Source: Calidithermus roseus (lineage in GTDB: Bacteria > Deinococcota > Deinococci > Deinococcales > Thermaceae). From it: DNA of 33,233 nucleotides. The notes beneath the pieces are model-generated. The model saw nothing but the letters and a program-made list of their open reading frames with translations. It searched no databases and had not been told where the DNA came from. Location of the stretch: assembly GCF_003574095.1 (NCBI RefSeq), contig NZ_QWLA01000037.1, positions 1 to 33,233 on the forward strand, read 5' to 3'. A program made the position numbers and the translations under genes. Positions 1-6,494 of this stretch are shown in pieces. Position 1 is the first letter of the stretch; the number at the start of each line of letters is the position of its first letter.

Positions 1-2347
1 GGGGCACCAGCAGCGAAGGAGACTCCCGCGCAGGGGCGGGTGCGGGGTCGCGCCGGATTTGGTAGGCAAGGTCGCGCACCTCCCGCTCGACCTCCTGAGC
101 CATCCTCTCCTCGTCCTCGGGGCGAGCCTGGAAGCCAGAAGCGCGCAGCAGTGCAGGCACGAAGCGCGGCTCGCGCCGCCGGGCGGCGTGGGTCAGTTCA
201 TGCGCCAGCAAGCCCAGGGTGCGCGGATCGCCGTCCTGCTGACCCGCGGCCAGGAAGACCGCCTGGCCAATGTTAACCCCGTCCGCCCGGTGGGCCCAGG
301 CGATCCGATCGGCGGTGGGGTCGCGGTAGACCGCGAACTCCGAGGGGTCGAAGCCAAGGAGGGGCTCGAGGAAGCGGCGGGCGGAATCGGCCAGGGGAGT
401 AGGCGGCGCGAGCGGAGCCGCCAGAGCCTCATCACTGGCTTCCTGCCTGGCTGAAGGAGGCCTGAGCCAGGCTCGAGCCTGCGGCAGCCCGGAAGCCGCC
501 AGAGAACCCCCGAGAGGGGCAAGGGTTGGCGAGTGCGGGGGTTCCCGGGCTGGTGAGGGGGGTCGGGAATCCTCCAGCGAGCGCTCCCCCTCGAGCCCTT
601 GCCTCGATTCATCGGGTCCGGCTGGGACCGTCATGGGCACGACGGAATCGGCCCACGACGGCTCGCCCGGTCTGGGCCAGGTTCGCGCCAGCCGGTGGAA
701 GCTATCCAGCAGAGGGTTTTCTGGCTGCGCCACTCGAGGTCGCGGCGCAGCTTCGCTGCTCGAGGACAGGGGTTCAGGCTCGGGCGGGCGCGAAGCGCTG
801 AGCCACCTCTGATCTCCCGGCCGAGGCCAGGTTCGCACCAGCCGCTCGAAAAGCTGGCGGAGGTCGGCTGGAGACGCGCCCGCGGCCTCAGGGGCTTCGG
901 AGCCGGGAGAGGGTTCCGCGGCCCTGGCTTCTTCCGATGACTTGGGCGCTTTCTCCGGTTCCGGCGGCCTGGGCCTCGAGCGTCGAGGACGAAAGAACTC
1001 GACCCCCGGCGCTTCGGGAAGCAGGTGGGAAAGGCCCTCCGGTGGGCTGGGCTCGGGCGGTGGGGCCTCCTTGCCTGGGGCAGGCTCTATGGCGGAAAGC
1101 TGTAAGCCAGGTGCCTCCTCTAGCCTCGAGCCCCGCCGTCCACGCCGGGCTCTCGCGGCCCCTTCCACCGGCTCAGCCTCGAGCCCCTGCGCCGGGAGCC
1201 CCTGGCTTTCTTCCCTTCGGGCCGATTGCCCTTCCTCGAGTTCAGCCCCCAGCGCCTGGGGTTCTCCCGAAAACGCGACCTGCGCCACGAAATCGAACTG
1301 ATCCGTCAGGCTCGAAGCCTCCGGTTCGACTGCCGTTTGAGGTCGAGGTAAGCCATCCGGCGCGTCCTCGAGGCCGCCCGGACTGGGCTCCGACCGAGCT
1401 TCGTAGTGTGGCGAACCATCCGGCCTCTCCTGGGCATCGCTCGAGGATTGCGATACCGACCACTCCACGAGCCTTTCAGCTTCAATGTGCAGTCGTGCGG
1501 GCGCCTCGAGCGCTGGAGGAGCGCTCTCCGACTGGAGGACCTCCGATGGCACGAACGCCGGGGCGATCGGGGGATCCCCCTCGCCCACTACACCAGGAGC
1601 CCGAGGCTCGAGGGCCGCCTGATTGGATAGCTCCACCTTCGCCCTTTCAGTTATGGGCAGGTCAGATGAGGCAGGCGGGCTCTGCAGCAGGTTCACGGGA
1701 TCAAGCGGCTGAGGCTTGATTGACGGGGTTTCCTCCGCATCCTCGCTCCCGGGTGGCTGGGGTTTAGAAACAACCTTCCGCTCTCGATGGGCCTGGATTT
1801 CCGGCTCGAGCGCCAAGTCCTGCCCTAGGGGGGGCGCGCTTGGCCTAGGCCCACCCTGGATCGCCCTCGGTGCGTCCGGCGCGATTTCTGACGCAGGCGG
1901 CAGAGGAAAGCTGGATGGGGAGGGATTCAGTAGCTCAGACCCCACCGCTCCCTCCACTCCAGGCTCATCCGGCAAAACCATGCCGGAATCGCCCATCTGC
2001 GGGGATTCGCCGGCGGAGGGTGGGACGGGTTGCAATCCCTCCGCAACCTCGAGCGAAACGGCTTCGTCGAAGCGGATGTCGATCTCGGGCTCGAGGGAGG
2101 CCCGGCCTTCGGGTGGAAAAATCGAAGCTCGAGGAGGGCTCCCCTTTGGAGGTGGGCCAGGCCGAAGCACCTGGGGGGGCCGGGTGACAGGACCGGGACG
2201 CAGGAAGGGAATTCGGCCCCTGCGCGGGGCCACAGGAGGGCTGGACGCACTCCAGGCTTGGCGGGTCAGCAAGACCTGGCGCCGCGCCAGCGAACGCGCG
2301 AAGCTCTGTTGGAGGCGCAGGTACTCGAGGAGCCGGTGGGGCGACAC
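1..2347 (-). CDS. DUF4157 (HELTH zincin-like) eCIS-associated protein, 3' end beyond window
   Basis: This frame stays open from a GTG at 2347 to the left edge, about 782 residues, with no stop in the window. It begins MSPHRLLEYLRLQQSF, a plausible amphipathic helix. About 600 residues follow that are rich in Pro, Glu, Ala and Ser and look disordered. The visible end is a folded-looking domain with HELTH at 188-202 and, some 30 residues on, an acidic EERMAQEVE segment that could supply a third metal ligand. HELTH in this setting is typical of DUF4157, a family known to be common in eCIS loci and often found in exported cargo. The start lies 11 bases after the stop of the tube-like gene, so it is the distal gene of that operon. 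It could be cargo, a toxin carrier or a structural part; catalytic activity is not shown. The sequence on the opposite strand is also open in places because of the GC bias. Confidence 0.8.
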   Translation of the reverse strand, partial: MSPHRLLEYLRLQQSFARSLARRQVLLTRQAWSASSPPVAPRRGRIPFLRPGPVTRPPQVLRPGPPPKGSPPRASIFPPEGRASLEPEIDIRFDEAVSLEVAEGLQPVPPSAGESPQMGDSGMVLPDEPGVEGAVGSELLNPSPSSFPLPPASEIAPDAPRAIQGGPRPSAPPLGQDLALEPEIQAHRERKVVSKPQPPGSEDAEETPSIKPQPLDPVNLLQSPPASSDLPITERAKVELSNQAALEPRAPGVVGEGDPPIAPAFVPSEVLQSESAPPALEAPARLHIEAERLVEWSVSQSSSDAQERPDGSPHYEARSEPSPGGLEDAPDGLPRPQTAVEPEASSLTDQFDFVAQVAFSGEPQALGAELEEGQSARREESQGLPAQGLEAEPVEGAARARRGRRGSRLEEAPGLQLSAIEPAPGKEAPPPEPSPPEGLSHLLPEAPGVEFFRPRRSRPRPPEPEKAPKSSEEARAAEPSPGSEAPEAAGASPADLRQLFERLVRTWPRPGDQRWLSASRPPEPEPLSSSSEAAPRPRVAQPENPLLDSFHRLARTWPRPGEPSWADSVVPMTVPAGPDESRQGLEGERSLEDSRPPSPAREPPHSPTLAPLGGSLAASGLPQARAWLRPPSARQEASDEALAAPLAPPTPLADSARRFLEPLLGFDPSEFAVYRDPTADRIAWAHRADGVNIGQAVFLAAGQQDGDPRTLGLLAHELTHAARRREPRFVPALLRASGFQARPEDEERMAQEVEREVRDLAYQIRRDPAPAPARESPSLLVP
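665..835 (-). repeat. RTWPRPG internal repeat in the DUF4157 protein
   Basis: Two copies of an F-x-R-L-x-R-T-W-P-R-P-G motif occur 150 bases (50 residues) apart, with the RTWPRPG codons at 815-835 and 665-685. They stand out as the only aromatic, helix-like islands in an otherwise Pro/Glu/Ser-rich stretch. They may be short docking motifs. Confidence 0.7.
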
Positions 2348-2357
2348 GTCTCACCCG

Positions 2358-2807
2358 TCAAACGAAGGAAGTCAGGCCGCCGTGGGCCAGCTCGAGGGTG
2401 TCGATCGCCAGAGCGTTGCCGCTGGCCGAAAGCTGCGGCCCGATCCACTTCACCGGATACGCATCCTTGAAGTCCCAGCGAAACAACCTGGAACCGTCCA
2501 CCCCGAAGACCTGCACGGTGACGTTGTGGCGTTCGACCCTCCCGCTCACCACCCTGAGGTACCACTGCAGCAAGCGGTCATCCTGGGCCATGCCTCGCTT
2601 GAGGGTCAGGTTGCCCACCCTGGTACGGCCCGGCAGGCGGTGAACGAACTCGTTGAGACCGCCCTCGGCGTACTCCTTGACCTCGGTCTCGATCTGCAAG
2701 CCGCCCAGCTCGGTAAACATGGCCTTGCCTACCCCGCCGATGTCCACGTAGAACCTCGAAGTCCCGGTGACGGCTCCGGGATTCCCCAGAAACGGTATCC
2801 TCAACAC
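2358..2807 (-). CDS. Phage tail tube-like protein (gp19/TIGR02241 type), second paralogue
   Basis: The 149-residue product has the eCIS/phage tail-tube fold signature: an N-terminal SRFYVDIGGVGKAMFTELGG strand region, the EVKEYAEGG-N segment, then LTLKRGMAQDDRLLQWY and a C-terminal IDTLELAHGG strand. It is close in plan to the main tube gene at 3456-3902 but clearly diverged. In Afp/PVC-type machines such paralogues form the tube layer that joins the baseplate, which is the likely role here (inference). The GTG at 2807 is preceded by GAGGAG nine bases upstream; a TTG directly follows as an alternative. It lies 21 bases after the stop of the 53-residue gene and 11 bases before the DUF4157 start, so the genes are probably co-transcribed. 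Confidence 0.85.
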   Translation of the reverse strand: MLRIPFLGNPGAVTGTSRFYVDIGGVGKAMFTELGGLQIETEVKEYAEGGLNEFVHRLPGRTRVGNLTLKRGMAQDDRLLQWYLRVVSGRVERHNVTVQVFGVDGSRLFRWDFKDAYPVKWIGPQLSASGNALAIDTLELAHGGLTSFV

Positions 2808-2828
2808 GTCGAAGCACTCCTCAGTCGT

Positions 2829-2990
2829 TCAGCGCCAGCGTTCTTGCCCCTCCCGTGCGCGCTCGAGGCGCACGTCCTCCCGCATCAGGCGATAGACCCG
2901 CTCGGCCAGGGCCTCGAGGTCGATCGCAGGGGGTGATTCGGGGCGATCCTCCGCGGTCGGGGCGGAACCCTCGGTCTGGGACTGGGCCAC
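2829..2990 (-). CDS. Small helical eCIS protein, 53 residues
   Basis: This short gene runs from GTG at 2990 to TGA at 2829-2831 and has a strong GGAGGAGG ribosome binding site immediately upstream. The product starts MAQSQTEGSAPTAED, a polar tail, and ends in a charged helix (IDLEALAERVYRLMREDVRL and a short RERW-type end). A short protein with an ALAE-VYRL-x-EDLRLER helix between the tube-like genes is a recurring item in eCIS clusters (from memory of the family), but its role is unknown to me. It may be a chaperone or a small baseplate part. An ATG at 3008 overlapping the previous stop leads only to a two-codon dead end. Confidence 0.75.
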   Translation of the reverse strand: MAQSQTEGSAPTAEDRPESPPAIDLEALAERVYRLMREDVRLERAREGQERWR

Positions 2991-3004
2991 GGCCTCCTCC
3001 TAAG

Positions 3005-3400
3005 TCATCCCACCGGTGCATCCTCGAGCTGTCCCAGGTCCAACGTGAACCGGGCCCGGCAAGCCGGGCACTCGGTCTCGATCAGGGAGAATCTCTCCGC
3101 AAAGACCTGCTTCGGAGCGCCCCCATTGACCTGCAAGTAGAACTCCTGCAAAAACAGGTAATCCGCAGCGAACAGCCGCTCCACCACGCCGGGCGGGACG
3201 GGACTGATGGTTCCGAGGCTCAGCAGCACCCGGCTCAGTAGGGCGATGCCCAGGTAGGCCTCGTTGGCTCGCACCCTGGCATCCCCCAGAGGCTCGACCT
3301 CGTCAAGGGCGGTCGCCCGGCGCATCACCCCCCGGCGGTGCAGGTTGCCCTGCTCGTCGAGGTAGCCGTTGGGGAGGGTGAACTCGAAAAGGGTCTGCAT
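3005..3400 (-). CDS. eCIS/phage tail assembly protein with a CxxC motif
   Basis: A 131-residue soluble protein. It starts MQTLFEFTLPNGYLDEQGN, followed by RRGVMRRATALDEVEPLGD and a helical EAYLGIALLSRVLLSLG segment. It ends with a CPACRARFTLDLGQ sequence that could be half of a zinc site. Proteins of this pattern sit between the tube and tube-like genes of many eCIS clusters and are usually annotated as tail assembly proteins; I infer an assembly or chaperone role. The ATG at 3400 has no good ribosome binding site, and the 55-base gap to the tube gene holds a palindrome, so its expression may be kept below that of the tube. Its TGA overlaps an unused ATG. Confidence 0.75.
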   Translation of the reverse strand: MQTLFEFTLPNGYLDEQGNLHRRGVMRRATALDEVEPLGDARVRANEAYLGIALLSRVLLSLGTISPVPPGVVERLFAADYLFLQEFYLQVNGGAPKQVFAERFSLIETECPACRARFTLDLGQLEDAPVG

Positions 3401-3442
3401 GGGAGGGCGCGGGTCTGGCGGCCAGGGAGCCCAGCCGCGAGA

Positions 3443-3454
3443 CCCGAATTCGGG
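3443..3454. other. 12-bp palindrome directly after the tail tube gene
   Basis: CCCGAATTCGGG is a perfect palindrome lying two bases beyond the tube stop codon (3456-3458). No T-run follows on the minus strand, so it is not a standard terminator. It could protect the tube mRNA end or lower read-through into the low-copy genes downstream. Confidence 0.4.
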
Positions 3455-3455
3455 C

Positions 3456-3902
3456 TCACTTCACCCGGATGTACTTGTCGTAGACCAGGGTCAGCTCCTC
3501 AATGGCCACTTCGTTGGAGTTGGCGTTGGGAGCGGGACCGGAAATCTTGGAAGGCCAGGCCCCCTCGAAGTTCCAGCGGGCCACCTCCTCCCCAGCTTGG
3601 TTGTACATCACGATAGAGCCGTTGGTCTTGGCCGCTTCGTACTTGCCCTCCTCGATCTCCTTGCGCCAGTTCCACAGGCTCAGCGAGCTGGCGTCAGTGG
3701 TGATGCCCTGCTTGAGGGTCACGGGGTTCCACTTGAGGTTGCCGGGGATCTGGAACCAGATCACCTCCCCCTTAGCGTTGGTGGCCCGCTGCTGGGTGAC
3801 TTCGTTTTCGCTGCCCAGCCCACTCATCTCGCGGAACACACCCTTGAGCTTGTCGCCGAACTCCACGCTGAAAAATGCCGCGTTTACCGGAATAGCCGAC
3901 AT
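3456..3902 (-). CDS. Main tail tube protein (gp19/Afp1-like)
   Basis: The 148-residue product is a typical eCIS inner-tube subunit: MSAIPVNAAFFSVEFGDKLKG, an FREMSGLGSENEV turn, then NLKWNPVTLKQGITTD and a C-terminal EVAIEELTLVYDKYIRVK. The family forms the stacked hexameric rings inside the contractile sheath. It follows the sheath gene by 31 bases and has a strong GAGGAGGATAAGAC Shine-Dalgarno region before ATG 3902, as expected for a highly produced structural part. Order sheath-then-tube is standard. I see no oddity in length. Confidence 0.92.
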   Translation of the reverse strand: MSAIPVNAAFFSVEFGDKLKGVFREMSGLGSENEVTQQRATNAKGEVIWFQIPGNLKWNPVTLKQGITTDASSLSLWNWRKEIEEGKYEAAKTNGSIVMYNQAGEEVARWNFEGAWPSKISGPAPNANSNEVAIEELTLVYDKYIRVK

Positions 3903-3933
3903 GTCTTATCCTCCTCGTGCTCGCAACTTGGCT

Positions 3934-5502
3934 CTATCCTTGCTGGCCGCTGGTCATCTGGGAGAAACGGAAGATCACGAACTCCGCGGGCTTGACGGGA
4001 GCGATGCCGATCTCCACGATCAACTGCCCCTGGTCACGTACCTCAGGGGTGTTGAGTTCGGCGTCACACTTGACGTAGAAGGCCTCGCCTGGGGTGGAGC
4101 CGAACAAAGCCCCCTCGCGCCAAACGGTGGTGAGGAAGGCGGTGATGTCGCGCTTGACCCGCTCCCACAGGTTGACGTCGTTGGGTTCGAAGACCACCCA
4201 CTGGGTGCCGCGGTCTACCGACTTCATGACGTAGTTAAAGAGGCGGCGCACGTTGATGTAGCGCCAGGCCGGGTCGGAGGAGAGGGTTCGCGCCCCCCAC
4301 ACCCGCACCCCACGCCCGGTGAAGGAACGGATGGCGTTGATGCCCACCGGGTTGAGGGTGTCCTGCTCGCCCTTGGTAATCTCCAGCACCGGACCCAAAG
4401 CCCCACGGATCACCTCGTTGGCTGGGGCCTTGTGCACTCCGCGCTCGCGGTCGTTGCGGGCCCAGATCCCGGCGATGTGGCCCGAGGGCGGCACCGCCAT
4501 GGGCTCGCCACCCGGCATCGCCACCTTGATCCAGGGGTAGTAGAGCGCGGCGAAGCGAGAGTCGAAGTTGGCCTCCTTCTCGCGCCAACGCTTGACCTCC
4601 TGGGGGGTCATGTCGGGAAGGGGATCGAGGATGGCCAGCCGATCCTGCATGCGCTCGCAGTGGGCGATCAGGGCCAGTTGCACCGCCTTGACCCCCTCGC
4701 GGTCGATCATGCCCATCTGGTAGGCCGACATCAGGTCGGGGACGGCCACCATGGTCACGTCCTCGGCGATCTCGAGCCCCTCGATGCCTGAGCGGTCGTC
4801 GGCGTTGCCCACGAAGCTGGCAGCCTTGACCGCCAGAGCCTCCGTGGGCTGGCTAGCCTTGAGCACGTAACTGCCCACCTCCGGGGCCCGCTCGGCCAGC
4901 GCCCCGGTGGTTTTCTCCTCGAGCAACTCGACGAGGGTGCTGGTCTTGAGGGCCTCGGCCAGCGGGGTAGCCTTGGCGCCCTTGGCCGGGCGACCCACCA
5001 CCACGTTCTCGAAGCTCTCCTCAACGGCATCCATCCGCACCCGCAAGTTAAAGGCCCCCTCCCCGGCGTCCTCGGCTGAGGGCGGGGCGACCTCTACAAT
5101 GATGTCACCGCCAACCTTGCCCTTGGCCCCCAGGGTCAGGCTGGGCACGGCCTTGGAGGCCCGGCTGGGGAGCTGGGCCTGGACCGGCTGGGCGATGGCC
5201 CCGTTCCTGGCCGCGCTGGGCACCACCCGCGTCACGTAGCAGCGGTTGCCGCCGTTGTTGAAGTAGCCATAGACCGCGTGGGACAAATAGGCCCCTGGCA
5301 TGTGCGGGTTGCACACGCCGTCCTCGAGAACACCGAAAGTCTCGACGTACTGCTGCCAGCTCGTGATGAGCTGGGGCTTGTTGGCTGGCCCGGCGGGGGC
5401 GAAGCCCACGAAGGCCGCCATCGCCGTGCCCACCCCCTCGATGGGGCGCGGCCCGGTGTTGACCTCTTCGACGTATACGCCTGGCGAAAGATACTCTGGC
5501 AT
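3934..5502 (-). CDS. Contractile tail sheath protein
   Basis: The 522-residue product begins MPEYLSPGVYVEEVNTGPRP, the hallmark start of phage and eCIS sheath proteins. GYFNNGGNRCYVTRVVP closes the first conserved block. Residues around 120-240 form a less conserved Ala/Lys-rich insert that probably faces outward. The conserved core returns from VPDLMSAYQ through the YYPWIKV and PPSGHIAGIWARND segments to GRGVRVWGARTLSSDPAWRY and the C-terminal subtilisin-like sheath domain ending NTPEVRDQGQLIVEIGIAPV-type sequence. One sheath gene is present in this window, whereas Afp/PVC carry several. AGGAGG lies upstream of ATG 5502. It probably makes the contractile outer tube around the tube protein encoded next. 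Confidence 0.95.
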   Translation of the reverse strand: MPEYLSPGVYVEEVNTGPRPIEGVGTAMAAFVGFAPAGPANKPQLITSWQQYVETFGVLEDGVCNPHMPGAYLSHAVYGYFNNGGNRCYVTRVVPSAARNGAIAQPVQAQLPSRASKAVPSLTLGAKGKVGGDIIVEVAPPSAEDAGEGAFNLRVRMDAVEESFENVVVGRPAKGAKATPLAEALKTSTLVELLEEKTTGALAERAPEVGSYVLKASQPTEALAVKAASFVGNADDRSGIEGLEIAEDVTMVAVPDLMSAYQMGMIDREGVKAVQLALIAHCERMQDRLAILDPLPDMTPQEVKRWREKEANFDSRFAALYYPWIKVAMPGGEPMAVPPSGHIAGIWARNDRERGVHKAPANEVIRGALGPVLEITKGEQDTLNPVGINAIRSFTGRGVRVWGARTLSSDPAWRYINVRRLFNYVMKSVDRGTQWVVFEPNDVNLWERVKRDITAFLTTVWREGALFGSTPGEAFYVKCDAELNTPEVRDQGQLIVEIGIAPVKPAEFVIFRFSQMTSGQQG

Positions 5503-5524
5503 TTCCCTTTATCCTCCTGTGGTC

Positions 5525-6352
5525 CTAGAGCACGATCTCGTAGCGATCCGAAGGAACCTGGAGCACGAAGCGCCGCGGTCCCTGGCCCACGCGGGCCACC
5601 TGCAAACGCAGTTCACCGGGTGGAACCCCGGCCAGCACGAAGCGGCCCTCGCGGTCCGTGACCTCGACGGCGGCGGCGCTGTCCTCCCGCCATACCATCA
5701 CTCCCTCCAGCGGCTCACCCCGCCGGTCGAGCACTCGCCCACCGATGCGGTAGGGGAGTTCGAACCACTCCTGCTCACCACCGGACAACGAAGCGTAGCG
5801 AGCGGTTCGGGTCAGCACCAGCGGGGCGTCGAAGGCGAGCTCGAGGTCCACCGGCACGGTCAGGGCATACAGCAAAGCGGGGCGCGGGGGCGAACCCAAG
5901 GCCGTCCACAGCTCGCGCAAGCGGGGGTTGTCATCGGGCTGCCCTACTCGCGCGAGCAAGGTCATGTCGGGACGCCGGGCCCAGGCGGGCACATACTCCT
6001 CGGGGAGCTGGTGGTGGCGCAGCAAGGTGACCATCACCCGCCAGAGGATTTCGTGCTGGTCGCGGGTATCGCTGGAAATGGCCGTGACCTGGTAGTGCAG
6101 ATCGAAGCGGCGGGGCGGCAGGCGGCGCGAGCCGTGGATGCCCTCGCCGCGCGCGACCTCGGGGGTAATCTGGCGCAGGGTCAGGTTTTCCTGCAACTCG
6201 AAGAGGAAAAAGTTAACGGTCGGGCGGCTCAGGCCGACGATCCACTCCCGGCTGGGGGTCTCGAATTCCACGTCAACATCATGCGGATTGAGCTTCCCCT
6301 GCTCGAATACCATTTTTTTCAATCCCTCGTGGATCTCGGACAACATGTACAC
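5525..6352 (-). CDS. DUF4255 (Pvc16/Afp16-type) protein with a C-terminal carboxypeptidase-regulatory-like domain
   Basis: 275 residues. The N-terminal about 185 residues (SEIHEGLKKMVFEQGKLNP, FETPSREWIVGLSRPTVNFF, LHYQVTAISSDTRDQHEILW) match the DUF4255 pattern, which in Afp/PVC is the cap or terminator at the distal end of the tube. The last about 75 residues (YRIGGRVLDRRGEPLEGVMV, DREGRFVLAGVPPGELRLQV) form a small beta sandwich like the carboxypeptidase regulatory domain. No clear ribosome binding site precedes the GTG at 6352; ATG at 6346 is in frame and equally possible. It opens a sub-operon after an AT-rich gap, 22 bases upstream of the sheath. The role as tail terminator is by family analogy. 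Confidence 0.88.
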   Translation of the reverse strand: MYMLSEIHEGLKKMVFEQGKLNPHDVDVEFETPSREWIVGLSRPTVNFFLFELQENLTLRQITPEVARGEGIHGSRRLPPRRFDLHYQVTAISSDTRDQHEILWRVMVTLLRHHQLPEEYVPAWARRPDMTLLARVGQPDDNPRLRELWTALGSPPRPALLYALTVPVDLELAFDAPLVLTRTARYASLSGGEQEWFELPYRIGGRVLDRRGEPLEGVMVWREDSAAAVEVTDREGRFVLAGVPPGELRLQVARVGQGPRRFVLQVPSDRYEIVL

Positions 6353-6494
6353 ATTACAGCTTATTCCAGAATCGTTATTTTTCCAACTTAATCTTTTTCT
6401 AATATTTCAATCATCAATCTAGAGACGTCTCGAGCCAAATGGTTGCTTTATCAAGTATGTAACAAGACTGCGAATTCGAATGCCGTACAGCTTC
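6353..6494 (-). promoter_or_regulatory. AT-rich gap inside the eCIS cluster, likely promoter region
   Basis: These 142 bases are far richer in A/T than the rest of the window and lie between the baseplate J gene and the DUF4255 gene. I find no gene. On the minus strand a TTGGAA, 17 bases, TAAGCT arrangement ends just before the GTG at 6352, which would give a leaderless or nearly leaderless transcript; the -10 match is poor. A GAGACGTCTC palindrome lies near 6422-6431 and could be an operator. Likely a separate promoter for the sheath/tube half of the cluster. Confidence 0.4.

Noticed and set aside
937-2936. Two long plus-strand open frames opposite the DUF4157 gene (937-1719 and 1716-2936)
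   Set aside because: They have no family signature or good ribosome sites, and the minus strand there carries a coherent eCIS protein; they arise from high GC content.
3369-6391. Plus-strand open frames opposite sheath, tube and DUF4255 genes
   Set aside because: They are mirror images of clearly recognisable genes on the minus strand.
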